The notes beneath the pieces were generated by a model. It was not told the DNA's origin and did not search any database. It saw only the letters and a list, made by a program, of their open reading frames with translations. Below are positions 45,165-54,426 of a DNA stretch of 64,000 bases, piece by piece. Each line of letters opens with the position of its first letter. The stretch's first letter is position 1. A program made the translations under genes and the position numbers. The stretch comes from Bacteroidota bacterium (lineage in GTDB: Bacteria; Bacteroidota; Rhodothermia; JANXDC01): positions 1-64,000 of the forward strand of contig JANXDC010000004.1 in NCBI GenBank assembly GCA_025059945.1, given 5' to 3'.

Positions 45165-45884
45165 TTACACCTCCAGGTAGCGCAGCAGCTCCCGAAGCCG
45201 GTGTTGCAGATCTTCCTCCGAAAGTCGCCCTTGAGCTGATACAGTGGTGGGGTAGCCGAAGCGCTCCAGCGTGCGGGCGATCGGTTCGGCGTTCAGCGTA
45301 TTGAGTTTGATCGTAACGCGGTGCCGGTTCTCTTGGAGGGTTTCCGTCTCCGTTTCGAACCCCTCTTTTTGTGCGACCGGTGGGCTGCTAAAGGGCACAA
45401 GTTCAGTGGAGATGCTTAAGATCTTAACCCCGTGCGATTCGATCAGACGCACGATCTCCGAGAGCATATAGTCCCGAGGGGCGAGCTCGACGGTCAACAC
45501 CGCCCCGTATTCGTGAGTGGAGAGCATGTGGGCAAACCGGCTGTAGAGCGCTTCCCGTTCGACGGCGCCTACGTAGCGTCCTGTGGCGTCTACGACGGGC
45601 CAGAGTGTCCACCCATGGCTCTGCATACGTCGGGCGGCTTCGAACGGGTGGTCCGCCAGCGTTACGGGTTCTCCCGGGGGAGGTCCGGATACCGAGGCCA
45701 CCGGCTGATCCGGTGAAGCCGTTCGGAGAGCTTCCAGCTCCAAAGCCCCCACCCAGTGTCCTTGGGCATCCAAGACGGGCACTTGCCGATGATCAGCCGT
45801 GCGGAGGCGTTCCAGGGCGCTCTGAACGGGTTCTTCTAAGTACGCGACCGGCGTGTTGGGGTTCAGGACGTCCTGGATCGTCAT
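45165..45884 (-). CDS. CBS-domain-pair protein with ACT-like C-terminus
   Basis: The protein has 239 residues and no membrane segment. The first CBS motif is DVLNPNTPVAYLEEPVQSALERLRTADHRQVPVLDAQGHWVGALELEAL; the second is EPVTLADHPFEAARRMQSHGWTLWPVVDATGRYVGAVERE. The C-terminal part, AVLTVELAPRDYMLSEIVRLIESHGVKILSIST with HRVTIKLNTLNAEPIARTLERFGY, looks like an ACT-type fold. It probably senses a nucleotide or SAM. It lies 26 bases after hflX and 76 before dnaX. Specific function unknown. Confidence 0.8.
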   Translation of the reverse strand: MTIQDVLNPNTPVAYLEEPVQSALERLRTADHRQVPVLDAQGHWVGALELEALRTASPDQPVASVSGPPPGEPVTLADHPFEAARRMQSHGWTLWPVVDATGRYVGAVEREALYSRFAHMLSTHEYGAVLTVELAPRDYMLSEIVRLIESHGVKILSISTELVPFSSPPVAQKEGFETETETLQENRHRVTIKLNTLNAEPIARTLERFGYPTTVSAQGRLSEEDLQHRLRELLRYLEV

Positions 45885-45910
45885 GGCTTTTTAGCGTCCG
45901 GACACAAACT

Positions 45911-47257
45911 TTATGCCTGCAGAAAATCAACAGAAATAGGCTCACGACCGTTCCAGGAGCGCAGCGCGCGCTCAAGCGCGCCCGCTCGCTTGGGATCTAC
46001 GCGCAGCCGCAGCCGAATCCAATCGGGTCCCTCTACGTTTTGTTCTAATATCTCGGCTGTTCTGTGCAAGTACGCCAGCGTGCGGGCCTCGGAGGCCGGT
46101 ATGCGCACCTCCCGCTCCTCATAACCGGATTCCACCAGCCCTAGAAGCCGGCCGCGGAGCTCCATCAGGCCGATCCCCCGCAGGGCTGAAAGCAGGACAG
46201 CGTCTGGAAACTCGCGGCGCAAGGCCAGCACCCGGCTGCGATCCTCGATACGGTCGATCTTGTTGAGCACGAGCACCACAGGCTTACCGGCGGCTCCGAT
46301 CTCTTGGAGCGTTTTTTCCACGACGCGAATCTGCTCTTCGAGTTGCGGGTGGCTAGCGTCGGCCACATGAAGCAGCATGTCCGCCTCGCGGACTTCGTCC
46401 AACGTGCTCTTAAAGGAGGCCACAAGATGGGCTGGCAGTTTACGGATAAACCCAACGGTGTCGGAGAGCAGGATGCGCCGATTAGGGGCCAAGTACACCT
46501 GACGCACCGTGGTGTCCAATGTGGCGAAAAGCCGATCCTCCGTCAACACGCGGGCGCCGGAGAGCAGGTTCATGAGGGTGGACTTACCCGCGTTTGTGTA
46601 GCCTACTAGCGAGATCCGAATCTCTTCGGATCGGCCCTTGCGTTGGGTGCGCCGTTGTTGTTCGATTTCCGCTAGCTTGCGGCGCAGTGTGGCGATGCGC
46701 CGCTTGACCAGCCGACGGTCGGTCTCTAGCTGCGTCTCCCCCGGGCCTCGAGTGCCGATGCCGCCGGCTTGCCGCTCCAGGTGCGTCCACTGTCCGGTAA
46801 GGCGCGGTAACAAGTACTCCAGTTGCGCTAACTCCACCTGCAATTTGGCTTCGGCCGTACGGGCGCGCGAAGCGAAAATATCCAGAATAAGCCCCGTGCG
46901 GTCGATTACCTTCACGCCTATTTCCCGCTCCAGGTTGCGGCTCTGAACCGGAGACAGATCCTCATCGAAGATCACCAGATGGGCCCCGGACTCCAAGACC
47001 CACTGCCGAAGCTGTGCGACTTTGCCGCGCCCAATAAAGAAGGCGGGATCTATCGTGCGGCGTTCCTGCCAGAGGCGCCCTACGACCTCAGCTCCGGCCG
47101 TGTCGGCCAAGAGGGCCAGCTCATCTAGGTATTCTTGTGCCTTCTGTCGGGGCACTTGAGGGGTAACGATGCCCACCAGGAGGGCGCGCTCCCGAGTCGG
47201 CCTCGAGGGTTCTAAGCCCGCGGCCTGGTGGGGGGCTGTGTGCCAAGTCTGCCTCAT
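45911..47257 (-). CDS. hflX: Ribosome-associated GTPase HflX
   Basis: HflX (448 residues) splits stalled or hibernating ribosomes. The N-terminal subdomain holds IDPAFFIGRGKVAQLRQWV and DLSPVQSRNLEREIGVKVIDRTGLILDIFASRARTAEAKLQVELAQLEYLLPRL; the linker has GGIGTRGPGETQLETDRRL. G1 is GYTNAGKS at 219-226, G3 DTVGF, G4 NKID. The length fits. It sits amid replication genes, a common but functionally loose arrangement. Confidence 0.95.
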   Translation of the reverse strand: MRQTWHTAPHQAAGLEPSRPTRERALLVGIVTPQVPRQKAQEYLDELALLADTAGAEVVGRLWQERRTIDPAFFIGRGKVAQLRQWVLESGAHLVIFDEDLSPVQSRNLEREIGVKVIDRTGLILDIFASRARTAEAKLQVELAQLEYLLPRLTGQWTHLERQAGGIGTRGPGETQLETDRRLVKRRIATLRRKLAEIEQQRRTQRKGRSEEIRISLVGYTNAGKSTLMNLLSGARVLTEDRLFATLDTTVRQVYLAPNRRILLSDTVGFIRKLPAHLVASFKSTLDEVREADMLLHVADASHPQLEEQIRVVEKTLQEIGAAGKPVVLVLNKIDRIEDRSRVLALRREFPDAVLLSALRGIGLMELRGRLLGLVESGYEEREVRIPASEARTLAYLHRTAEILEQNVEGPDWIRLRLRVDPKRAGALERALRSWNGREPISVDFLQA

Positions 47258-47293
47258 GGGCGATCGAGAGGGCGAATAAGAAAAGGAGACGGC

Positions 47294-47893
47294 TTATTCG
47301 TTATTAAGCGCTTCGCGGCCATAGACGCGCTCAAGCGGATACTGGAAGCGGCGGTCCACTTTGAGCTGCACAATTCGCCGAAAGGCGGGCAAGAGCGTTC
47401 GGGGCACCCGCAATCGGATTCGTTGTCGGCAAGAACAGCTAGACCAGCCGGTTTGGCTGTAGAGGAAGGTGTAGCATACGTACCGAGGGGTTTCGGTGGT
47501 GAAGTAGTCGACAATTGCCTCCCAGGGTATAGCCCGATGCGGGGCATTTACGTGCGGCACAAGCCCGTGGTCCGTTACCAGGCGTTGACAGAGCAGGTAG
47601 GCGCTCACAAACCAGAACCCGCCCAGCAGCAGAGCCGGTATGAGCTCTCCCAGATAATCCCAACGGCCCTCCCAGAGGGTCCAGACCCCCCAGGCCAGCA
47701 CAGATCCCAGGTACACCGTGGGGGCCAGCGGATAGCCCATCAACCGGCCTTCGGACCAGTACAACAGGACGCGCCGTATCCGCAGGCGGTTCCAAAGGGT
47801 CAGAACGGCCAGTAGTGCCGATAATCCGACCAGAATCCAGAGGCTGAAGCTCTGGGCGAAGGCGATCACGGTGTGCACCGTCTGTGCCGGCAT
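47294..47893 (-). CDS. Small membrane protein of unknown function
   Basis: The protein has 199 residues. Three or so hydrophobic segments (about 10-33, 52-72 and 78-100) are followed by a soluble part: VTDHGLVPHVNAPHRAIPWEAIVDYFTTETPRYVCYTFLYSQ...IRLRVPRTLLPAFRRIVQLKVDRRFQ. The soluble part resembles a bacterial PH-like domain in rhythm only. Three Cys residues fall near residues 141-161. No catalytic motif is present. It lies between the VWA protein and hflX genes on the same strand, so it may be part of that transcript. Confidence 0.6.
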   Translation of the reverse strand: MPAQTVHTVIAFAQSFSLWILVGLSALLAVLTLWNRLRIRRVLLYWSEGRLMGYPLAPTVYLGSVLAWGVWTLWEGRWDYLGELIPALLLGGFWFVSAYLLCQRLVTDHGLVPHVNAPHRAIPWEAIVDYFTTETPRYVCYTFLYSQTGWSSCSCRQRIRLRVPRTLLPAFRRIVQLKVDRRFQYPLERVYGREALNNE

Positions 47894-47926
47894 CGACTTA
47901 ATAAAAGGTCTCCGCGTTGCACCTTG

Positions 47927-50035
47927 TCAAGCTGCGTGGCTTGCTGGGACGGCGTCTGTAGCGATCAGGGGTCGGCGACTTAGCCACCCTTCCACAACCA
48001 GCAGCAGGATCGCCACAAGCAGAAAATAAGCCCATGCTTCCGCCCCGTATCGCCACGCCCGAACGCGTTCCGGCGTGGGGGGCTGCTCTAGGGGATGCAG
48101 CTGCACGGTCCAGCCGAATGCTCGCAAACGCCGTTCCAACTCCCCCAGCGGTATGCGGCGCACATCGCCCTCCAGAGGCGAGAGATTAAACGCCGCATAG
48201 CGCAGGAACGTTTCTTCGCTGCGTATCTCGTATAGGCCCGCCTCTTGGGCCGTATACGAGATCCCGATCTGATGGGCTAAAAAGGTCGGCTCTAGCGGTT
48301 GCGGAATCCCATCAGGTCCGATCAAGCGCACCGGACCGGCAAGCGGGCCAGGTAGCCGTATCCAAGCGCTCTGCCCCACCCAAAAGGCCATGGGGCGGTT
48401 CCAGTCTGGTGTGGCCGTATAGAGCAGAGCCCGATACAACAACGGGGCGAAAAGCCCTCGGAACGGCCAATCCGACCAAGCCGGATCGGGGCTTAGCCCG
48501 AAAAGCAGTACAGGGCCGCCCGAGGAGCGCAGTTCGCTTAAGAAGGCCTCGCCCGTGGCTAAGCTCATAATCACCTGATCGCGCCCTGAGGGGCCCACCT
48601 GGTACGGAAGCAGCCGAAAGACCTCCGGGGATTCGGGCCGCGTTGCTTGTTCGGCGGTGCGCAAAAAAAGACCGTTTAAGAGCGGATGATCCAGCTCAAT
48701 CGCCCCTAAGCCCACGGGGCGTTCGAAGCGCCGCATCGGTCCCCAGGATCCCCCACCCAGCGCGGCCACGAGCCGGCCATACGGCTCGGCCGATCGTTCA
48801 GCCGGAAACAAGCACATGCCGCCTCCCCGCTCCACGAAACGCACCAGCCGTTCCTGCGCGGTCGGGCTGAGGGCCTCCAGCCCTACAAGCCATATCGCCT
48901 CAAAGCCGGACAGGTCCATGTCCTCTAACCCATCCGGGCTAGCGGAGCTCCAGACGATCTGGCCCGATCCCAGCACCTCCGGGCTCAAGGCGAGCTCTAG
49001 CCATCCCGCGTCCGCCCCCGGACCCTTTACCAGCAGCACCCGGAAGCGGTCCGGAACATGCAGGCTGAAAAGCAGCTGATTGTCATAAGGGAAGGGGTCC
49101 TCCTCGAGCGCGAGCACACCCGAAAGCCATCCGGCTCGGGGTGGCGTGAAGAGCACCTCAACCTCTGTGCGGCCCTCGGGGGGAAGCGAGAAGGTGCTCT
49201 GCCCGAGTCGCTGTCCTTCGATGTGCACCGAAAGAAGCGCCCCCTCTACCGGAGCTCGACTGTAGTTGGCCACTACAGCCCGTATCCGCGCCGGTTGTCC
49301 AGCTGCTAGGAGGACGCTGGGAAGTTCCGCTGAAACGATCCCCACGTTGTGCGGCGGTCGGGGGCCGATAGTTAGGGCTCGCAGTAGGCCCGATCCGGGC
49401 AAGCGGGGCAGGGTGTCGGAGCCGAATGCGGTGCGCTGAAAATCGGACAGGATCACGATCTCGCGCGCACCCGAAGGGCTTTCCTGCAGAGCTTCGGCCG
49501 CAGCCTTGATGGCCTCCGCAAGCGAATGCGATGCAGCCTCAGGGCCAAGCCTTTCAAGCCTTTGGCGGGCCGCTTCGGGGGAGGTAAGCGCTTCCGGCTT
49601 CTCCGGCCAAGACCCCGCGGTGGGGATCACGTAGATCCAGTCTCCGCCCCGAAGGGTCTGCAGCAAGGCCCGAGCCGCCTCTTGGGCTTGTCGCCAGTAG
49701 GTGCCGCGCTCATCGGCAAGCGTCATGCTCAGGGAGTTGTCCACCACAAGGGCCACCGAGACGCGCTCGGAAGCCCCAGCCCACTGAGCTAGCGGCCCCC
49801 GGAGAACCGGCTGTGCGAAGGCCAAAACCAGCGCAGCGACGGCCAGCGTGCGCACCAGAAGCAGCCACCATTGCTGCACACGAAACCGACGGATGGCCGA
49901 GGCCTCTAGGGCCCGAAGAAACCGCAGTGAGCTAAAAGCTATGCGCTTGGGGCGTCGCAGGTGCAATAAGTGGATCAGCAGTGGGATCGCCGTTGCCGCC
50001 AAAGCCAAGAGCATCCAGGGGTTGAGAAACGACAT
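47927..50035 (-). CDS. BatA-like membrane protein with VWA domain
   Basis: The protein has 702 residues. The N-terminus MSFLNPWMLLALAATAIPLLIHLLHLRRPKRIAFSSLRFL is the BatA-type signature, with a second helix near 58-76. A von Willebrand A domain follows with MIDAS DNSLS at 99-103. The middle and C-terminal parts are beta-rich with a last membrane helix near 670. Such proteins are widespread in Bacteroidota and are linked to aerotolerance clusters, but MoxR and other Bat genes are not adjacent. The role is probably in envelope integrity or complex assembly, which is inference. Confidence 0.85.
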   Translation of the reverse strand: MSFLNPWMLLALAATAIPLLIHLLHLRRPKRIAFSSLRFLRALEASAIRRFRVQQWWLLLVRTLAVAALVLAFAQPVLRGPLAQWAGASERVSVALVVDNSLSMTLADERGTYWRQAQEAARALLQTLRGGDWIYVIPTAGSWPEKPEALTSPEAARQRLERLGPEAASHSLAEAIKAAAEALQESPSGAREIVILSDFQRTAFGSDTLPRLPGSGLLRALTIGPRPPHNVGIVSAELPSVLLAAGQPARIRAVVANYSRAPVEGALLSVHIEGQRLGQSTFSLPPEGRTEVEVLFTPPRAGWLSGVLALEEDPFPYDNQLLFSLHVPDRFRVLLVKGPGADAGWLELALSPEVLGSGQIVWSSASPDGLEDMDLSGFEAIWLVGLEALSPTAQERLVRFVERGGGMCLFPAERSAEPYGRLVAALGGGSWGPMRRFERPVGLGAIELDHPLLNGLFLRTAEQATRPESPEVFRLLPYQVGPSGRDQVIMSLATGEAFLSELRSSGGPVLLFGLSPDPAWSDWPFRGLFAPLLYRALLYTATPDWNRPMAFWVGQSAWIRLPGPLAGPVRLIGPDGIPQPLEPTFLAHQIGISYTAQEAGLYEIRSEETFLRYAAFNLSPLEGDVRRIPLGELERRLRAFGWTVQLHPLEQPPTPERVRAWRYGAEAWAYFLLVAILLLVVEGWLSRRPLIATDAVPASHAA

Positions 50036-50046
50036 ATCCCTTCACC

Positions 50047-52248
50047 TCAAGCCCGCCGCAGCCGCGCGTACTGCACGACGAGCTTCTTTTGTCCATAGGC
50101 CTCAAAATCCACCACCACGCGCGCCTGTGGACCGGATCCTTGCACCTCAAGCACCCGACCCTCTCCAAACTGCGGATGTTCTACGCGCATGCCGGGACGC
50201 AGCGCGCGCCAGTCCAGGGGCTCCTCCTGCAACATGGCCTCCCGATCCCCTGCACGCGGCACAAGGGGGGGGCGGCTCAGGGTGCTGGCCAACGGGTGTC
50301 CCTGCTCATCCACTAACACTTCCGGATCGATCTCCTCCAGAAACCGAGAGCGCTTCATGTACTGCAGCGTCCCGAACCGATATCGACTCCGGCTGTAGGA
50401 CAAAAAGAGCCGTTCCTTGGCTCTGGTAAGGCCCACGTAGAAAAGCCGACGCTCCTCCTCCAGATCGGTATCCGAGGCTAAAATCGGGAAAAGCCCCTCC
50501 TCTAGTCCCGCAATCCAGACCACGGGAAACTCAAGACCCTTGGCCGCGTGCACGGTCATGAGCACCACCCGGTCGGCGTGCGGTTCGTAGGTGTCGGCGT
50601 CTGTAAGCAACGAAACCTCCTGCAGGAACGCTTCCAGCATGGCCTCTGGATGCAGACTCTGGTACTCCGCAATGGCGTTCAGCAGTTCCTGTACGTTCTC
50701 CCAACGGGCCTCGGCCTCCGGGGTGCGCTCGGCTAGCAGCGCCTCCAAAAGCCCCGTGGCCGCGATGTAATCCCGCACCCATTCCGCGGGCGGTCTTTTG
50801 AAGGCGAGCTCGCGATAGCGGTCAAGAAGCGTTCGAAACGCATCCAGCACGCCAACGGCGCGGCCTGAAAGCCCCGATGCGTGCGCTCGCTCGATAGCCT
50901 GCCAAAGCGACTCATGGCGCTCGGCCGCCATCTGACGCAAGCGCTCTATGGTGCGCTCGCCGATGCCCCGCGGCGGTACGCTTAGGGCGCGCAACAGGGC
51001 CTCTTCATCATGCGGGTTGATAAGCAATCTAAGGTAGGCCAGGACGTCCTTGATCTCCCGCCGCTTGTAAAAGGAAAGCCCTCCTACGAGTTGGTACGGA
51101 ATGGCGAACGTGCGCAGGCCGTCTTCGATAGCGCGCGATTGGGCGTTGGTGCGATACAAAACGGCCATATCCCGATATCGATAACCCTCCCGGCGCAAGA
51201 GGCTAAGGCTTTGGGCGATCTTCTGACCCTCCTCGCGCTCGGATTCGCAACGTACTAGCATGACCGGTTCCCCATCCGGATTAGCCGTCCAGAGCCGTTT
51301 GGGGAATTGATTCCGGTTGTAGCGGATCACGGCGTCCGCCGCGCGCAGGATGGCCTTCGTGGAACGGTAGTTTTGTTCTAGCCGAAATATCGCCGCCTCT
51401 GGGTAGTCCCGTTGAAAGCTCAGCATGTTGCGTATATCCGCCCCTCGGAAGGCATAGATTGCCTGCGCGTCATCGCCTACTGCGCACAGGTTGCGGTGTC
51501 CGGAGGCGAGTAGGCGCGCGACGAAGTATTGGGCTCGATTGGTGTCTTGATATTCATCGATCAGGATGTACCGAAACCGTTCCTGATACCGCGCCAAAAC
51601 CCCCGGAAACCGATCAAAGAGCCATAGCGGCACCAGCAACAAATCGTCGAAATCCAACGCGTTGGCGCGCTGTAGCCGCTCCCGGTAAATCGCGTACAAT
51701 TCGGCTGCGCGTTCTTCAAAGATGTTTTCCGCTCGCCGAAGGGCCTCCTCTGGGTCTATAAGCTGGTTTTTCCAGAAGCTGATCCGATGCCGCAGCGCGC
51801 GGGGGGAAAGCAGCTTAGGATCCCAACCCGCCTCCCGGAGCAGACCCAGTAGGAGGCGCTCTTGGTCCTCGGTGTCGTAGATCGTAAACTGGCGGGTCCA
51901 GATGCCCAGGTGCTCGATTTCCAGGCGCAGCAGGCGGGCAAAGAGGGCGTGAAAGGTGCCCACCCACAACGCACGCGCCTCGGGCCCGATCAAAGCCTCA
52001 ATGCGCTCTTGCATCTCCCGAGCAGCCTTGTTGGTGAAAGTCAAGGCCAGGATTTGTTCCGGATAGGCTCGGCCCGTAGCCAGCAGGTAAGCGATCCGGT
52101 ATGTAATCACGCGCGTTTTACCCGACCCCGGCCCCGCGATGATGAGCACGGGCCCCTCGGTATGTTCGACAGCTTGGCGCTGCGCGTCGTTGAGTTCATC
52201 CAGGAAAAGCAGCCTCTCTGAGGCACGGGATAGCCAGAGCCGATGCAT
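50047..52248 (-). CDS. UvrD/PcrA-family superfamily 1 DNA helicase
   Basis: The protein has 733 residues. LNDAQRQAVEHTEGPVLIIAGPGSGKTRVITYRIAYLL is the Q motif and Walker A (38-45). TFTNKAAREMQERI is motif Ia, IDEYQDTNRAQY motif II, AVGDDAQAIYAFRGADIRNML motif III, LEQNYRSTKAIL motif IV, MTVHAAKGLEFPVVWIAGLEEGLFP motif V and EERRLFYVGLTRAKERL motif VI. All are intact, so it is an active 3'-5' translocase of repair and replication. The C-terminus ends in a Tudor-like PcrA segment (RPGMRVEHPQFGEGRVLEVQGSG). Eight bases separate it from the methyltransferase gene upstream. Confidence 0.93.
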   Translation of the reverse strand: MHRLWLSRASERLLFLDELNDAQRQAVEHTEGPVLIIAGPGSGKTRVITYRIAYLLATGRAYPEQILALTFTNKAAREMQERIEALIGPEARALWVGTFHALFARLLRLEIEHLGIWTRQFTIYDTEDQERLLLGLLREAGWDPKLLSPRALRHRISFWKNQLIDPEEALRRAENIFEERAAELYAIYRERLQRANALDFDDLLLVPLWLFDRFPGVLARYQERFRYILIDEYQDTNRAQYFVARLLASGHRNLCAVGDDAQAIYAFRGADIRNMLSFQRDYPEAAIFRLEQNYRSTKAILRAADAVIRYNRNQFPKRLWTANPDGEPVMLVRCESEREEGQKIAQSLSLLRREGYRYRDMAVLYRTNAQSRAIEDGLRTFAIPYQLVGGLSFYKRREIKDVLAYLRLLINPHDEEALLRALSVPPRGIGERTIERLRQMAAERHESLWQAIERAHASGLSGRAVGVLDAFRTLLDRYRELAFKRPPAEWVRDYIAATGLLEALLAERTPEAEARWENVQELLNAIAEYQSLHPEAMLEAFLQEVSLLTDADTYEPHADRVVLMTVHAAKGLEFPVVWIAGLEEGLFPILASDTDLEEERRLFYVGLTRAKERLFLSYSRSRYRFGTLQYMKRSRFLEEIDPEVLVDEQGHPLASTLSRPPLVPRAGDREAMLQEEPLDWRALRPGMRVEHPQFGEGRVLEVQGSGPQARVVVDFEAYGQKKLVVQYARLRRA

Positions 52249-52256
52249 GGGAGCTC

Positions 52257-53447
52257 CTATGAGGCCTGTAGGATGTAAAACTTAAGGTAACGCGTCTCCG
52301 GCATAGCCAAAAGCACGGGGTGATCCGCGGGTTGATAACCCCGATACAGCACGCGCAGTGTGCGGCCCACCGCGATGGCGCTTTCCTGTAGGATCTCCAG
52401 AAACGTCTCCTCGTAAAGGTGATGCGAACAGGAGGCGGTAGCCAGAAAGCCACCGGGCTCCAACCACTGCAGGGCGCGCATGTTCAAGTGCCGATAAGCG
52501 CGTCGGGCGGACCCGAGGGTTTTGCGGCTGCGCGTAAAGCTTGGAGGATCAAGGATGATCAGCCCAAAGGGGCCGTACTCGGGCATGGGGCCGGCCAGAA
52601 AATCCAGCGCCTCGGCCCGCATAAGCTCCACGGAGGAGGCGGCAAAGCCGTTGCGGGCTAGGTTCCGATGAAGGCGCTCCAGAGCCGACGCGGATATGTC
52701 CACGGCCCATACCGAGTCTGCCCCTCCCGCCAGGGCGTTGAGCGTAAAGCCCCCCTCGTTACAGAACACGTCGAGCACCTTGCGGCCCCGGGCGAAGGGG
52801 CGGACCGCCAGGCGATGGTCGCGTTGGTCCAGAAAAAAGCCCGTTTTCTGTCCATGGAGCACGTCGAGCTCATAGCGCAAGCCGTGCTCCTCGATCTCTA
52901 TCGACTGGGGCAGACGACCCCGTGCCACCGCGCGATGCTCCGAAAGCCCCTCATGGCGACGCAGGGGGGAATCGTTGCGCAATACGATGGCCTGGGGGCA
53001 GAACAGTTCCTCCAGCGCGTCCAAAAGAGCCGCCTCGCGCTGGGCCATGCCGATAGAGAGCGTCTGCACGGCCAGCACATCGGCGAAACGGTCCACGATC
53101 AGGCCGGGTAGCCCGTCGCTCTCCCCGAAACAAACCCGGTAAGCGTTTGTGCGGGGCTCCAACAGCGCACGTCGCAGGCTCCAGGCCGTCTCAAGTCGCT
53201 TGAGAAAGAAATTTTTATCGATTGGCTCTGGTTTACCCCGACCAAGCAGGCGAACCGTGATAAGAGAGTGCGGATTATACAGGCCCCAACCTAAGTAAAG
53301 CCCGTCGGCGCGCCGAACCTCGACTACGGCGCCCGCCTGAGGCGGTGGGCCCTCGCAGGATTCGACCTCGTTCGAAAAGACCCAATAGTGACCTCGCAGC
53401 AGACGCCACTCGGCGCCCTTTTTGAGGCGGATACGGGCTAGCGCCAT
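52257..53447 (-). CDS. Class I SAM-dependent 23S rRNA methyltransferase, RlmI-like
   Basis: The protein has 396 residues with an N-terminal PUA-like domain (about 1-80: RIRLKKGAEWRLLRGHYWVFSNEVES) and a RlmI/PlmI fold. LIVDRFADVLAVQTLSIGM, then YELDVLHGQKTGFFLDQRDHRLAVRPFARGRKVLDVFCNEGGFTLNALAGGADSVWAVDIS is the SAM-binding region; FGLIILDPPSFTRSRK holds the target-cytosine motif DPPSF. SCSHHLYEETFLEIL provides the TCS-like Cys. It probably methylates C5 of a 23S cytosine. It lies just upstream of the UvrD-type gene. Confidence 0.88.
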   Translation of the reverse strand: MALARIRLKKGAEWRLLRGHYWVFSNEVESCEGPPPQAGAVVEVRRADGLYLGWGLYNPHSLITVRLLGRGKPEPIDKNFFLKRLETAWSLRRALLEPRTNAYRVCFGESDGLPGLIVDRFADVLAVQTLSIGMAQREAALLDALEELFCPQAIVLRNDSPLRRHEGLSEHRAVARGRLPQSIEIEEHGLRYELDVLHGQKTGFFLDQRDHRLAVRPFARGRKVLDVFCNEGGFTLNALAGGADSVWAVDISASALERLHRNLARNGFAASSVELMRAEALDFLAGPMPEYGPFGLIILDPPSFTRSRKTLGSARRAYRHLNMRALQWLEPGGFLATASCSHHLYEETFLEILQESAIAVGRTLRVLYRGYQPADHPVLLAMPETRYLKFYILQAS

Positions 53448-53480
53448 GCCGCAAAAGTACGCCTTCGGGCGCTTTAAAGC

Positions 53481-54350
53481 TCATCGGCGCGTCGAGACCC
53501 ACAACAGCCCCACCCAAGGTCGGAACCCCGGCCGAAGGCGAAGGGTTGGCGCGGGCCCGTGTATCGGCTCCAAAAGCCGCAAAAGAAAACCCCATGGGGA
53601 TCGAGCTAAATGAGCCAAATCATAGTCCAGGGCGAACATCCATTCCAGGTAACGGCGCCTGCGGTCCTCCGGTGTCGGACGGTCCCCAGAGCGCAGATGC
53701 TTTCCTCCCACGCCCAGGGCGATCCCGAGCCACCGCGGCCAGGGTGGGCCCAGCCCAAGTCGATGCGGGTAAAAGACGAGCCAATAGTTATGCCCCTCGT
53801 AGTCATCCACGAAAGCGTGTTTAAATCCCGCTGAGGGCCAGTAGCTCCACTTCAGGGCCACCGCCTGAAGGCCGGGATGACGGGACCTTAACGCAGCCCA
53901 CCACGCCCCGAGCGCGCCAAAGAGCCAGTCTATGGGATCCGCCCCGTAAGTCCGCCCATAGCCATCGAAAAATTCGATGTAGGCGGCAAAGAGCGTAACC
54001 AAAACGGCGCTGTAAAGGGCCGAACGGTCAGCCGAAAACCCCGCCCATTGCAGCGCCCTCCAGTAGGTATCCGAGAGCACCGAGGCCGCGTAGAAATGCC
54101 CCAGTTTGTCCAGGTGCAAGGCATAGGGGCCCTCGATGCGGATCTGCCAAGGTCCGCGCAGGGAGTCCGGCCACCAAACTTGCGTATGCCACAAGTGGCT
54201 AAGCAGGAAGGCCACACCCGTGCCGAGGCCCAATAGGGCGCGCCGCTCAAAGCGCACCTGCGTGGCCCGGTGATTGGAATCCGGCGCGGCCGCTTTCGCT
54301 TGCATGCCCGCCAGCAGCAGGCCCAGCGCAAGAGCGATTCGTATGCGCAT
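53481..54350 (-). CDS. DUF2279-like exported or membrane protein
   Basis: The protein has 289 residues from ATG 54350 (MRIRIALALGLLLAGMQAKA, a signal peptide). LDKLGHFYAASVLSDTYWRALQWAGFSADRSALYSAVLVTLFAAYIEFFDGYGRTYGADPIDWLFGALGAWWAAL matches the family I know as DUF2279/YfiM-like, with conserved Asp, His and Gly positions (DKLGH, EFFDGY, DPxDWLFN-like). Two or three hydrophobic segments are present. Function is unknown. It lies 76 bases after the UpxY-like gene and 33 before the RlmI-like gene. Confidence 0.75.
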   Translation of the reverse strand: MRIRIALALGLLLAGMQAKAAAPDSNHRATQVRFERRALLGLGTGVAFLLSHLWHTQVWWPDSLRGPWQIRIEGPYALHLDKLGHFYAASVLSDTYWRALQWAGFSADRSALYSAVLVTLFAAYIEFFDGYGRTYGADPIDWLFGALGAWWAALRSRHPGLQAVALKWSYWPSAGFKHAFVDDYEGHNYWLVFYPHRLGLGPPWPRWLGIALGVGGKHLRSGDRPTPEDRRRRYLEWMFALDYDLAHLARSPWGFLLRLLEPIHGPAPTLRLRPGFRPWVGLLWVSTRR

Positions 54351-54426
54351 CAAGAATGTAGGCGATCGGCTAGAGCCTTGGATCTTGCTCGCCAGCTGGG
54401 GCACACGAGGCGGCTTATGGGCTAAG

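Noticed and set aside
47273-47300. Inverted repeat CGAATAAG-N12-CTTATTCG near the end of the membrane protein gene
   Set aside because: The spacer is long and no T-run follows on the relevant strand, so it is weak as a terminator; chance is likely in this AT-richer spot.
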